DNA of 32,137 nucleotides from CACKLF01 sp002725175 (GCA_002725175.2 PBQX02000077.1:1-32137); one strand, 5' to 3'; positions 17,999 through 26,614 are shown, counted from the stretch's first letter. The notes: generated from the letters alone by a model not told the origin. A program made the numbers and translations.

Positions 17999-18008
17999 TT
18001 ATCGCGCC

Positions 18009-18023
18009 GTGCCCCAATGGCAC
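18009..18023 (+). terminator. GC hairpin after the sulfotransferase stop
   Basis: GTGCC and GGCAC flank a CCAAT loop, eleven bases after the stop at 17998. Mimivirus transcripts are polyadenylated at 3' hairpins, so this may end the sulfotransferase mRNA. It is short and has no T-run, so confidence is limited. Confidence 0.4.
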
Positions 18024-18024
18024 A

Positions 18025-18075
18025 AAAACAACTTAAAAAGTTCTCGCATTTCCACATAAAAAATATATCCTATTC
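18025..18075 (-). pseudogene. 5' end remnant of a third glycosyltransferase-like copy
   Basis: This stretch matches 17130-17180 (codons 2 to about 18 of paralog 2) apart from one missing A in a homopolymer, which shifts the frame. The start codon is lost: CAT in paralog 2 is replaced by CTC. It carries the paralog 2 versions of two sites that differ in paralog 1. It lies on the far side of the sulfotransferase gene from the 3' remnant and in the same orientation. Confidence 0.87.
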
Positions 18076-18101
18076 TCGCCAACCATATAGAATACTACAT
18101 T

Positions 18102-18515
18102 CTATATTTTTTGTATAATTACATTCGATTCACAAGCAATTGAATTAACTACTTCGTTATTTCTATAATCATTTAAGAATTTTATTTTTTTTATACCCGA
18201 AGCACATAAAATTTTTGTACAATTAATACAAGGATAATGGGTTATATAGGCAATTGAGTCATTACAACTTGCACCGCGTTTGGCACAATCACAAATAGCA
18301 TTTTGCTCTGCATGTACTGTAGCTTGCTCATGATCATCAACTACAATTGATTTGTGACTACAACCGGGTAAAAATCCATTATATCCTTGAGCAATAATAC
18401 GATTATCCTTCACCAATAAACATCCAACCTTTAAACGTTCACAAGGAGAACGTTTCGCAGTAACTTGGACAATTTCCTTGAAATATTCGTCCCAGGAAGG
18501 TCTTTTTTTATCCAT
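18102..18515 (-). CDS. Deoxycytidylate (dCMP) deaminase
   Basis: This 137-residue protein is a zinc-dependent dCMP deaminase, converting dCMP to dUMP for thymidylate synthesis. The catalytic HAE (68-70, with TVHAEQNAI) and PCINC (95-99) supply the three zinc ligands His68, Cys96, Cys99 and the proton-shuttle Glu70. The N-terminal part has WDEYF, KVGCLLVKDNRIIAQGYNGF and the conserved GCSH of the family. Length is normal for a minimal monofunctional enzyme. The start follows a 26-base AT-rich spacer after the GT25 stop side. It is a nucleotide-metabolism gene sitting inside a glycan-modification island. Confidence 0.95.
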   Translation of the reverse strand: MDKKRPSWDEYFKEIVQVTAKRSPCERLKVGCLLVKDNRIIAQGYNGFLPGCSHKSIVVDDHEQATVHAEQNAICDCAKRGASCNDSIAYITHYPCINCTKILCASGIKKIKFLNDYRNNEVVNSIACESNVIIQKI

Positions 18516-18541
18516 ATCAAAAACAAAATATTATTTTTTAA

Positions 18542-19243
18542 TTATCTAATCGCATTACAAAAATGCCAAAAATCATAATCAGAGCACACGCTGCGGCGGC
18601 GCGCCAGGCCTATATCTGATTCTGAATCTATTTCACTATAACATATAAGAGGATAACTATGGTAAATCTCTTTGTTATTTAGCCTCAATATTATTAACAT
18701 ATAATGATCAATAGGTGGAAATACATAATTGGGAATTTCTTTTCTTTTATTGAATTCATTCAAAAGTAATTCACAACATTTTTTGCTAATTATATAAGCA
18801 TGAGCCGTTCTATCACAATCCATATTATTCCAAATTGTATCATAATCATATTTCACCATATTTTCATTTACTTTAACACAATTTTTCATTTTATAATCTT
18901 CTGTAAATCGACCTCCAATATATAATATACTATCAAAATCTAAACATTTTAGGGTTTTTAAATGTTCTTTCATTTTTTCTGAAAAATTTTTTGAAAATTT
19001 GGCATCGTCTTCAAAAATAACACAATAATCCGAATCTAATTTATTCAAAGCCATTTCCCATAATGATTTATGACTCAAAAAACAACCAACTTCTCCTGAT
19101 GAAAGTTTTTCAAAATAAGTAGGTGTCTCAATAGATGCACCATCTATTGCAGGAAATATTTTTAAACTTTGTTTATTTAATGGAAACCTTTTAAGAAATG
19201 ATTCTAATCTATCTTTTCTTCTTTCTAGATTGATTGCATACAT
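18542..19243 (-). CDS. Glycosyltransferase family 25 protein
   Basis: This 233-residue protein matches the GT25 (LPS/collagen glycosyltransferase-like) family. Motifs in order are MYAINLERRKDRLESF (1-16), FPAIDG (30-35), SGEVGCFLSHKSLWE (49-63), CVIFEDDAKF (74-83, metal-binding EDD at 78-80), TAHAYIISKKCCELL (146-160), PPIDHYM (176-182), and YPLICYSE...SDIG near the end. It should transfer a sugar from a nucleotide donor, often galactose or glucose in this family. The start at 19243 sits directly at the conserved first strand, so the N-terminus is minimal. The ARRRSV segment near residue 214 is coded by a short GC-rich island. Acceptors may be virion glycoproteins such as the capsid protein, an inference from the neighbourhood. 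Confidence 0.9.
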   Translation of the reverse strand: MYAINLERRKDRLESFLKRFPLNKQSLKIFPAIDGASIETPTYFEKLSSGEVGCFLSHKSLWEMALNKLDSDYCVIFEDDAKFSKNFSEKMKEHLKTLKCLDFDSILYIGGRFTEDYKMKNCVKVNENMVKYDYDTIWNNMDCDRTAHAYIISKKCCELLLNEFNKRKEIPNYVFPPIDHYMLIILRLNNKEIYHSYPLICYSEIDSESDIGLARRRSVCSDYDFWHFCNAIR

Positions 19244-19424
19244 TTTATCATTTAAATAAATCTTTTAATGTTATATTTTTTACGTATTTTAAATATAATT
19301 TAAAACACTTTAAAGATTGGAATATAATTTGTTGCAAAAAACTTTTATAAAAAAATGAACATAATATTCCTTGTAATTTAATTATAAACATACTTACACT
19401 TTCTAGTACTAAACAAAAAATAAA
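19244..19424. other. AT-rich divergent intergenic region
   Basis: This 181-base spacer lies between GT25 (minus) and the F-box-like gene (plus) and is the longest noncoding gap here. It is AT-rich with several TTTAAATA-like stretches, and TTTCTAGTACT about 20 bases before the plus-strand start. No ORF or RNA gene is seen. It presumably holds two back-to-back promoters. Confidence 0.4.
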
Positions 19425-19835
19425 ATGTCTTTGGCAAAAGATATTCCAAATGAAATGCTTGNNATCGTGTTTGATTATTTGGAAAATANATNNTTAAGCA
19501 AAACATTTCTTTGTAAAAAGAGAGAAACAAAATTGAATAACACTCTTCGCAAATACATGAAAACATTTATGCCAACAACAGTATATTCTGCAAATTCTAT
19601 CAAGTATTATAGTAAATTGTATTATAAAGATGAGGCAATTGGTGACCTAATTTATGATAACAGAGCAAATGCTCAAAGAATCACGCGTCTATTCCATGCA
19701 TCAAGAAAAAAAAAAGTATATGCAGCGCCAAAACAACAATGTTGTGCAAAAACAAATTCTGGAAGACGATGTAAAAAAAAGACTTTCATGTTATTTTGTG
19801 AATGTCANAAAAATGCCAAGCCGTATTGGATGTAA
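19425..19835 (+). CDS. F-box-like protein with C-terminal Cys motif
   Basis: This 136-residue protein starts with DIPNEMLxIVFDYLEN (about 6-21), which resembles the first helices of an F-box (LPxExLxxIFxYL). A basic, Tyr-rich centre follows. The end, CCAKTNSGRRCKKKTFMLFCEC, fits the short CxAxTxSGxxCxxxx...C knuckle found in phage and giant-virus proteins, probably zinc-binding. F-box proteins bring targets to SCF-type ubiquitin ligases. Five ambiguous bases fall in codons 13, 22 and 23, and one near the C-terminus, so those residues are uncertain. The family call is weak. Confidence 0.6.
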   Translation: MSLAKDIPNEMLXIVFDYLENXXLSKTFLCKKRETKLNNTLRKYMKTFMPTTVYSANSIKYYSKLYYKDEAIGDLIYDNRANAQRITRLFHASRKKKVYAAPKQQCCAKTNSGRRCKKKTFMLFCECXKNAKPYWM

Positions 19836-19983
19836 CGCGCAACAGCCGGCGAGCGTGCGCGCCGCGAGGCGAAAAAAATTTTTTAGTTTTTTAAGTTTTT
19901 TTTAAGTTTTTTTAAGTTTTTAAATTTTTATGATTTTGTGGTTACCAGTATTCTTAAAGAATACGATTAAGACTATGTTAGAC
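19836..19983. other. Convergent 3' region with GC island, T-rich repeat and hairpins
   Basis: Between the F-box-like gene and the capsid gene lie a GC-rich patch (19836-19875), a run of AAGTTTTTTT-like repeats (about 19872-19930) and two inverted repeats close to the capsid stop. No ORF with coding character is seen. The parts fit a shared 3' end with RNA-processing signals for both transcripts. Confidence 0.55.
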
Positions 19984-19987
19984 TTAA
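19948..19987 (-). terminator. Stacked inverted repeats at the capsid gene 3' end
   Basis: A perfect eight-base inverted repeat, GTATTCTT and AAGAATAC with one base between (19948-19964), lies 20 bases past the capsid stop. A second, TTAAGACT and AGACTTAA with one mismatch and a five-base loop (19967-19987), overlaps the stop codon itself. 3' hairpins direct polyadenylation in Mimivirus; the same role is inferred here. Confidence 0.55.
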
Positions 19988-21138
19988 TTGCTGTAAGCGA
20001 GACCGCCCATACCGCTCATGATACGGAGAACATTGTAATTGGTGGCGTATACACGAACCTTGGCGTCACCACCAGCGACTGTGTTCGCTGTAAGAGTGAG
20101 TTGAAGAGTCGCGTTATCAATACGAGACATGTTGCATGTTCCAGAAGGTTGGTGTTCCTCGGGCTTGAGGCCAAACGAGTAAACATTGATACCAGCCTTA
20201 GGAACGTTGGTGTGGTGTTGGTAAGGTTGGACAAGATTGAAGTAACGACCCATGCGCTCCGAGAATCTGTCGTGACCATTAAGTTGGAGCTTGGCGATTA
20301 AGACGGGGTTTAAACCCGACGCATCAGTGTAATCGAATGTGTCGGTAACAAGGACGGCATCATCTCTTTGGACAACCCATACAAGTTCCTTACATGGGTG
20401 GTTGAAGTTGAGCTTGATCTTGTTGCTGAGGCTCGATACCGATTCATCACCAGTGAATTGAACTTGTTCAATAAGGTATTCGTGCGAGACTTGGGCAAAT
20501 CTGCGGCGTTCATCAGTGTCAAGGTAGATGTAATCTACGTAAAGCGACGCAGCCGAAAGCGAGGCGGAGACACCCGAGGTGACGATTTCCGAAAGAGCAC
20601 GGAATTCAATGTTGATCTTTACNTCGTGGTATTGGAGAGCAATAAGAGGAAGGGCAAGTCCAGGGTTGCGGCAAAACCAGAATTCAAGGGGAATGTAAAG
20701 GTCCGTTTCCGCTGATTCATCGCCGAGAGCGGCACCGGTCATGAGGCCGTAACCAGCCTTCTTTCCGGCTTCTTGCGAAAGTTCGTTCCAGATGTGCATC
20801 CAGTCACCATAGTGTTTGTCGATGCGTTGACCACCGATTTCAACTTCAGCGTACTTGATAAGAGCTTGGCCAAGATTTGCGGCGAAAGACTTGCNCGNAG
20901 CCAAAGCAGGTACGGTGACTTGAAGGTAGACCTTGTGCATAAGATCACCATTACGTGAAACAGTACATGTTACACGTTTGCCGAAATCGGCGGAACCATT
21001 GAAGGTTTGCTCAATGGCTTCCATTGAGAAATTTGTGTGACGACGGTAAACTACTTTGAAGAAAGTAATTTGCGGGTTACCTGTAAGGTAAATATCTTGG
21101 GCACCATAAGCTACAAGTTGCATTAATCCTCCTCCCAT
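19984..21138 (-). CDS. MCP: Major capsid protein (double jelly-roll)
   Basis: This 384-residue protein is the Nucleocytoviricota major capsid protein, which forms trimeric capsomers of the icosahedral shell. The N-terminus, MGGGLMQLVAYGAQDIYLTG and then NPQITFFKVVYRRHTNFSME, is the classic signature of this family. Other conserved blocks include VEIGGQRIDKHYGDWMHIWN (about 94-113), PLEFWFCRNPGLALPLIALQ (about 150-169) and the ending VRVYATNYNVLRIMSGMGGLAY. It is shorter than many relatives, which exceed 430 residues, but both ends are present. It is a single uninterrupted exon. Composition is clearly richer in G and C than its neighbours, as expected for a highly expressed gene. Three codons hold ambiguous bases. 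An inverted repeat abuts the start codon, and hairpins follow the stop. Confidence 0.97.
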   Translation of the reverse strand: MGGGLMQLVAYGAQDIYLTGNPQITFFKVVYRRHTNFSMEAIEQTFNGSADFGKRVTCTVSRNGDLMHKVYLQVTVPALAXXKSFAANLGQALIKYAEVEIGGQRIDKHYGDWMHIWNELSQEAGKKAGYGLMTGAALGDESAETDLYIPLEFWFCRNPGLALPLIALQYHXVKINIEFRALSEIVTSGVSASLSAASLYVDYIYLDTDERRRFAQVSHEYLIEQVQFTGDESVSSLSNKIKLNFNHPCKELVWVVQRDDAVLVTDTFDYTDASGLNPVLIAKLQLNGHDRFSERMGRYFNLVQPYQHHTNVPKAGINVYSFGLKPEEHQPSGTCNMSRIDNATLQLTLTANTVAGGDAKVRVYATNYNVLRIMSGMGGLAYSN

Positions 21139-21155
21139 TGTATAAATCTATACAA
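21138..21155 (-). promoter_or_regulatory. Perfect inverted repeat abutting the capsid start codon
   Basis: TTGTATA and TATACAA flank AATC; the first base of the repeat is the A of the capsid ATG on the minus strand. It could be a late promoter or initiator element or a 5' leader hairpin. A poly-A/T tract follows upstream. A second inverted repeat, TCTATTA and TAATAGA (21208-21231), precedes the plus-strand gene. Confidence 0.45.
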
Positions 21156-21236
21156 GAAAAAAAATATGGATTTAAAACATTCGATATTCACAAATATTAA
21201 AGAATTCTCTATTATTATTATTATTAATAGAAAAAT

Positions 21237-21893
21237 ATGTATTGCGATATAGAGTATTACGAGAAATTGTATGCAATTCGTAGGGATATAATAAAAAAAT
21301 ATAATATTAGTACTTTTCATTTGTTAGAAAGTTTAAAAAATACTATTTACACAAATGAAACAAACTGCGAAACTTCTCTTTTAACATTTTTTAATAAGAA
21401 TTATGTATTCATAGTGATTGGAGAACAATGTATGATTGTACCTAAATTATGTGCAACTAGATGGGGATATTTTGAAGCAATTATAGAAAGATGGAATGAA
21501 TGCATCTCGCATACCCAAGTGATTGATATTACTACATTACTAATAGACTCAAATATATTAAAGGATGTCTCTTATAAACACTACGCTAAAGATATACTAA
21601 AATGCTTATATGAATCAAGAATGTGTCGTATTTATTGTTGGAGCAAAAAACAATCGGAATATTATAAACCATTATTGGATTTATTAATTCCTCCAAAAGA
21701 TTATTGGGAATATAGTCCTCCAGTTAGCAACTATAATTTTGGATTTTGGAATCCAGCAACAACATTATTTACGCCATCTGCAGTTGAGAATCAAGATGAA
21801 CTCACGGAACCGAATCCAGAAGAAAATCTACTTAATGACCCAGAAAACCCCCAAACAACCGCCGTGGTCGCCCCAGGCGCCACGACGGATTAA
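21237..21893 (+). CDS. Hypothetical protein between capsid and large-protein genes
   Basis: This 218-residue protein is not recognised. Residues 1-150 look like a compact alpha-rich domain with several Cys and aromatic residues (for example CLYESRMCRIYCWSKKQSEY around 123-142). Residues after 165 are Pro/Asn/Thr-rich and disordered, ending in a short GC-rich stretch. No membrane helix or signal peptide is evident. It sits 32 bases upstream of the 1562-residue gene on the same strand, and its promoter backs onto that of the capsid gene, so late expression and a role in assembly are reasonable guesses. Confidence 0.75.
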   Translation: MYCDIEYYEKLYAIRRDIIKKYNISTFHLLESLKNTIYTNETNCETSLLTFFNKNYVFIVIGEQCMIVPKLCATRWGYFEAIIERWNECISHTQVIDITTLLIDSNILKDVSYKHYAKDILKCLYESRMCRIYCWSKKQSEYYKPLLDLLIPPKDYWEYSPPVSNYNFGFWNPATTLFTPSAVENQDELTEPNPEENLLNDPENPQTTAVVAPGATTD

Positions 21894-21925
21894 TAATTTA
21901 AATATACGATAACATTAAGATTATT

Positions 21926-24900
21926 ATGACATTTAATGTGTCTTTTTATGATCAGCGAAGCTCAATAGCTTCGGTGCAACTTGAGGCGTCAGAATTCGAC
22001 TCTGTACATCAATTAAAATCAAAACTGTGTATTCTTCCATCACCGATAGCGAGTTCACCAGATGATATTTATTTCTGGATTGATGAAAAGAATTCTCCAT
22101 TCATTAAAAATGGTAAAAACTCAAATTACAAAGGGCATGATATTATTGGTGTAAAAAATATTAATTGCACAACTCGTGCTGAGCTAAAGCTATGTATAAC
22201 TGACTGTGCTAGTTGGGTAAAAGATTGGAGTCGTATAAAAAGTATTCCTTTATCTTTAGACACTATTAATAACATAAAAAAACATTCAACCAATGTTACA
22301 AAAATTGAATCTATTAAAATTCCACCATCAAAACTCAAAGAGAAATTTCACGCTCATACCGCAATTTTGGCTGATATCATTCAAAAAAAAGATACGATAA
22401 ATTTAGAAAGGTTATTTAATAAATTTCAATTAAACAAAAATATACCCATTTGTAGGTATACAAATTTAGATAAAGTGCAGACAAAAATTTATTCCCCGGC
22501 AATAAGTGGTTCAAATTTTAATGAAAAATTCTGGGCAAGATTTCCTTCAGAACCGGGTGTTAAACAAAAACATTTACAATTTAAATTTGAATTTTCAAAA
22601 TGTACTGTCTATATTTCATTAAATATTGACGGTAACCTTGCAATAGCATGTCATTCTGAGATTGTAAGNTATACAGACGAAGAAAAGTGGAAACAAATAT
22701 ATAAAAATATAGTTAATTGGATTATTGAACCAATCAATAATATTATAGAAAATAGTATCGAAAATTATTCATTTGAAAATCTAAAATACAGAAATATTAT
22801 AACTTCAATTTATTTGAAAAAAAATGTTAATATCAATACAGATTTACTTGAACAATTCTATTCAAATATTCCATTTTTCACATACGATATAAAAAATGAA
22901 AAAAAAAGAATGAAATTTATTAAAATATCTGACTATCAAAATTCAGATAAACGTATTGATATCGCCCGAGAATTATTCGCGCACGGCCTTGAGGAAAATG
23001 TCCTGGTAGAACGATTAGGAATTCTATTTATGATATCAGAAAAAGATGCGCGTTCCGTCCTCAGCTCCGCCGCCTCGGTGAGCTCGACGCCGCCAACGCA
23101 GCTCGCCGGAAATATATTTCATATATCTTTATCGGATTCCAATAATATTAGAATAATTTATTATGGTAAAAAATTTAATGAAATTGAATACGCTACAAAC
23201 ATAATAAGAAAAATTTTATGGGAAGGCCGCCGTAAGACGTCACAGACGTCGGCCGCAGTCACAAAGGACGAGTCGCTCGCACAGGAAGACGACGAGGAAT
23301 TAGATGCGTTTCTTGATAGCATTGATAGTAGTGAAGATCTCGTTTTCGAAGATGATGATATTCTGGACGACGACGAGCGCGAGCTCGACGAGCACACCAC
23401 GCCGACGCCCTCAACACTGGTCGACGAAGAAGTGAGTGAAGACGACGACGACGACCCGACGCCGCCCGCGGCGCTGCCCTCAAAAATTAAAGTAAGTAAA
23501 AAAAATAATATAATATTACCCGCTCCTCCACAAAAACGCCAAGATATTGAATTTGATCTACCACCTATTAATTGGGATTTAACAAAAACAAAAGCCCAAA
23601 ATGTACGTGAATATCGCTCAAAAAGAATTAAGTATTATGACCCAGATTTATATAGTCAAGTTTTCACACTTACTGGCGAAAAAACTAGTTCCGGAAGGGG
23701 TTCATCTTTCATAACTTCGTGTTATCCAACTTCAGCACATCCAATTGCATTTAACAATGGTGAACATGAAGAAATTTTAAAAAGATTAGAAGATTACGAG
23801 AAAAATGCAGGTTCCGAAATTAAAAGAATTTTGGACTTTAAGGAATATAGAAATATATGGTATTTATCATGCGAATGTATATGTTTAAGATGTATGGTAC
23901 CTCTAGGAGAAAAAGAACTTTTGGCCAATGAAACGTGCCCTATTTGTAAAAAGAACGATTATACTATTATAAACACTAAGCGCAATCCAGGTAATTTTAT
24001 TAAATTAGTTCCCCAGGATTTAATTGTCAAAACGCAAAACAATGAAGAACAAGCCGGTGCTTTTCCATGTAGGAGAAAACGTGAACAAAAGAAAAAAACT
24101 CTTAAAGCAAAATCTCTTTCAAAAAAGAAATCTACTAAAGACATTTATGTACTTAAAACAACATCATTTCCATTAGCAAAAAACAAATTGGGTGATTTAC
24201 CTGAAAATATGCATAAAATGTTTCAAAATACTGCACAACTATCATATGGTAGTTTGCCAAAAATAAAAAGTGAATTCTATCTAAGACAAGGTATTTATGA
24301 TGATTTTAACCAAGCATTGCAAAATTCATTTTTTAAAACAATTGCATGGCTTGCTGATTTATCTGAACAAGAATTTAAAGAATTAATAATAAAAAATTTG
24401 TCTGTACCTAAACAATTAATAAGAACATGCTCCGGTCTACTCTTGAATATGTTTTCAGCATCCTGCTCCTGCGACGGCTACACTGAATGGTTAAAAAAAT
24501 ACAATATTTCTGATACACAATTACACAAAAAAGCATTTACTTCATATAAAAATATTGTTAATTTTATTAACGATAAAGATATTAAACATAATCACACTAT
24601 TTGGTGGCCTATACTCTGTTCACCTGGTGTTATATGGACAAACGGACTCAATTTATACCTTTTTAATATTTCAATATCAAATGATGGTTCATCTAAAGTT
24701 CAGTATATATGTCCATATAATGGCGAACCTTATTATTATCATTATGGTGATGGATATGAAAAAACAAAAACAGCATTTATTACTTTTAGATATTCTAATA
24801 ATTCAATTGTTTATGAACCAATTGTCAAATGCTCTTACAACTCTAAAATAAATACAAAATTGTTCGATAGCAAAGACGTATGGGAATCAGTTGCACCATT

Positions 24901-26614
24901 AAGAATACATTCTGGAATATCATATCCAAATAAATATATAAATTATTTAAGGAAAAATAATTATATTAAAAATCCATTATCCTATCAACAACTTAAACGT
25001 ATTCTTAAATTTATTAAAATCAAAATATATGCTCAAATAATTAATGATCTAAACCAAATAAAAGGTGTATTAGTTAATTATAAAAAATATAGCTACTATA
25101 TTCCCGTATCAATATCATCACTACCCAATGAACCAAAATTACTTATATTAGATAAAATACCATTCGATAATTTACCACCTTTTAATGAAGCAATATCTTT
25201 CTATACTTTCTTAAAAAAATATAATATTAAATCGAATCCACTAGAATATACTGTTAATTATAGCAATAATAATATTAACGGACTCGTTTTAGAAACANAT
25301 GACATTGTCCCAGTTGCTGAAACACCACCCGGAAGTCATAATATTATTAATCTCAAAAAAAGTAATAAAACAATATATACGCGCGATAGGTTTACAAGTG
25401 ATGATGACAGAATCAAATACATAAATAAATTTAACAAATTTTGGTCAGAATATGATAAATTTGTAATGAAAATTTCGAAATCTCTCGGAAATCGTGCACC
25501 GGACCGCATAAATACAAAAGACCTGGCGAGCATCGCGACGCGCAATGATGTAGAAAAGGAATACTTATCTATACTATTAAAAGAATTTAACTATAATTAT
25601 TCAAGAAGGGAAGATATATTTACTTCTAGAACTCCTAGTTTTTTGGATTCGCTAAATAATGGTGGTAACGATTCAATAATATTCTATGATAATGAATCAA
25701 AAGAACAATACATAAAAAACAAAATAGAACAGGAAAAGTACAAAAAGTATATACCGAATCTCGATATAGATAACAGTAATATTATATTAGATAAATCAGA
25801 CTATATAACCACAAATTCAGGAACAAATCTGCCAACAAAATGGCAGCATATATTGATAAGAGATTTTAAATATGATAACTTGAATCCGCATGCATGGATT
25901 ACTAAAATAGCACCTCATAAATTTCATAAAAAACTTATTGAATTTCAAAATAAATATGATTGGTTAAACATCGCCAACTTGCTAAATGTAGGTATTATAA
26001 TATTTAACATTAACAGTGTTAAAGCTGTCATACCCAAATCAAATAATTACAAATTTTTTATCTTATTCTATAACCATAATAATAAGAATTATCCAATATT
26101 CTTAAATAGGTCTAATAAAAATGAAAATAATGCATTTAACATACAATCATCAGAATTATCTACAGAACTCCTAAATATTTTAGGACTTAAAGGCGACTCT
26201 GAGGAAGCATCGTCGACGGCGGACATTCAGCCGCCCGCGCAGAAGGCAGAAGCACCGGACGACGACAAGACGCCCGTGCCGCCGCTAGAGTCTGCCGATG
26301 CCGCGCCTAAAACATCAATCAAATATTGTAAATTATCAGAAAAATCAAAGAATAGAAAACATTGTGTTGTCACTAATAAAGAAAATGAAAATGATATTGA
26401 CAATTGTATTTATAATGACAAAACGAAAAGATGTAACACCGTTGCAGAAAAAGCTCCGGTTGCGCCTTTAAAGAATTATTGTAAATTATCCGAAAAAGCA
26501 AAAGAAAATAAGAAAAAACATTGTGTTAATACACATATTAAAGAAGAAAACGATACAGAATCATGTCATTATAATGACAAAACAAAAAGATGTAATACCA
26601 GAAAACATAAATAA
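21926..26614 (+). CDS. Very large conserved-type protein of unknown function
   Basis: This 1562-residue protein cannot be named. The N-terminus (MTFNVSFYDQRSSIASVQL) has a strand-strand-helix layout that may be ubiquitin-like. An acidic, disordered region (about 440-530) is encoded by GC-rich DNA. A likely zinc knuckle, CECICLRC...CPIC, lies near 650-675. A well-ordered core at about 800-1000 includes WWPILCSPGVIWTNGLNLYL and VQYICPYNGEPYYYHYGDGY. A second disordered Pro/Ala/Asp linker (about 1425-1465) precedes two copies of a C-terminal Cys-rich repeat (YCKLSEK...HC...C.YNDKTKRCNT). Large proteins of this size next to capsid and packaging genes occur in other giant viruses without assigned function. 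Two codons contain N. Confidence 0.85.
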   Translation: MTFNVSFYDQRSSIASVQLEASEFDSVHQLKSKLCILPSPIASSPDDIYFWIDEKNSPFIKNGKNSNYKGHDIIGVKNINCTTRAELKLCITDCASWVKDWSRIKSIPLSLDTINNIKKHSTNVTKIESIKIPPSKLKEKFHAHTAILADIIQKKDTINLERLFNKFQLNKNIPICRYTNLDKVQTKIYSPAISGSNFNEKFWARFPSEPGVKQKHLQFKFEFSKCTVYISLNIDGNLAIACHSEIVXYTDEEKWKQIYKNIVNWIIEPINNIIENSIENYSFENLKYRNIITSIYLKKNVNINTDLLEQFYSNIPFFTYDIKNEKKRMKFIKISDYQNSDKRIDIARELFAHGLEENVLVERLGILFMISEKDARSVLSSAASVSSTPPTQLAGNIFHISLSDSNNIRIIYYGKKFNEIEYATNIIRKILWEGRRKTSQTSAAVTKDESLAQEDDEELDAFLDSIDSSEDLVFEDDDILDDDERELDEHTTPTPSTLVDEEVSEDDDDDPTPPAALPSKIKVSKKNNIILPAPPQKRQDIEFDLPPINWDLTKTKAQNVREYRSKRIKYYDPDLYSQVFTLTGEKTSSGRGSSFITSCYPTSAHPIAFNNGEHEEILKRLEDYEKNAGSEIKRILDFKEYRNIWYLSCECICLRCMVPLGEKELLANETCPICKKNDYTIINTKRNPGNFIKLVPQDLIVKTQNNEEQAGAFPCRRKREQKKKTLKAKSLSKKKSTKDIYVLKTTSFPLAKNKLGDLPENMHKMFQNTAQLSYGSLPKIKSEFYLRQGIYDDFNQALQNSFFKTIAWLADLSEQEFKELIIKNLSVPKQLIRTCSGLLLNMFSASCSCDGYTEWLKKYNISDTQLHKKAFTSYKNIVNFINDKDIKHNHTIWWPILCSPGVIWTNGLNLYLFNISISNDGSSKVQYICPYNGEPYYYHYGDGYEKTKTAFITFRYSNNSIVYEPIVKCSYNSKINTKLFDSKDVWESVAPLRIHSGISYPNKYINYLRKNNYIKNPLSYQQLKRILKFIKIKIYAQIINDLNQIKGVLVNYKKYSYYIPVSISSLPNEPKLLILDKIPFDNLPPFNEAISFYTFLKKYNIKSNPLEYTVNYSNNNINGLVLETXDIVPVAETPPGSHNIINLKKSNKTIYTRDRFTSDDDRIKYINKFNKFWSEYDKFVMKISKSLGNRAPDRINTKDLASIATRNDVEKEYLSILLKEFNYNYSRREDIFTSRTPSFLDSLNNGGNDSIIFYDNESKEQYIKNKIEQEKYKKYIPNLDIDNSNIILDKSDYITTNSGTNLPTKWQHILIRDFKYDNLNPHAWITKIAPHKFHKKLIEFQNKYDWLNIANLLNVGIIIFNINSVKAVIPKSNNYKFFILFYNHNNKNYPIFLNRSNKNENNAFNIQSSELSTELLNILGLKGDSEEASSTADIQPPAQKAEAPDDDKTPVPPLESADAAPKTSIKYCKLSEKSKNRKHCVVTNKENENDIDNCIYNDKTKRCNTVAEKAPVAPLKNYCKLSEKAKENKKKHCVNTHIKEENDTESCHYNDKTKRCNTRKHK
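26324..26599 (+). repeat. Two Cys-rich C-terminal protein repeats
   Basis: Residues 1467-1505 and 1518-1558 of the large protein share YCKLSEK, a following HCV, then a Cys before YNDKTKRCNT. Each has four Cys and one or two His, so each could bind a metal ion or form disulfides. Lys-rich tails end the protein. Confidence 0.85.

Noticed and set aside
20016..20958. Several open frames opposite or shifted to the capsid gene
   Set aside because: The capsid frame has clear family motifs throughout; the others are shadows that stay open because of the gene's higher GC content.
24555..24851. Plus-strand 98-codon frame inside the 1562-residue gene
   Set aside because: It is a shifted frame within an intact coding region with ordinary AT-rich codons; there is no sign of a frameshift joining them.
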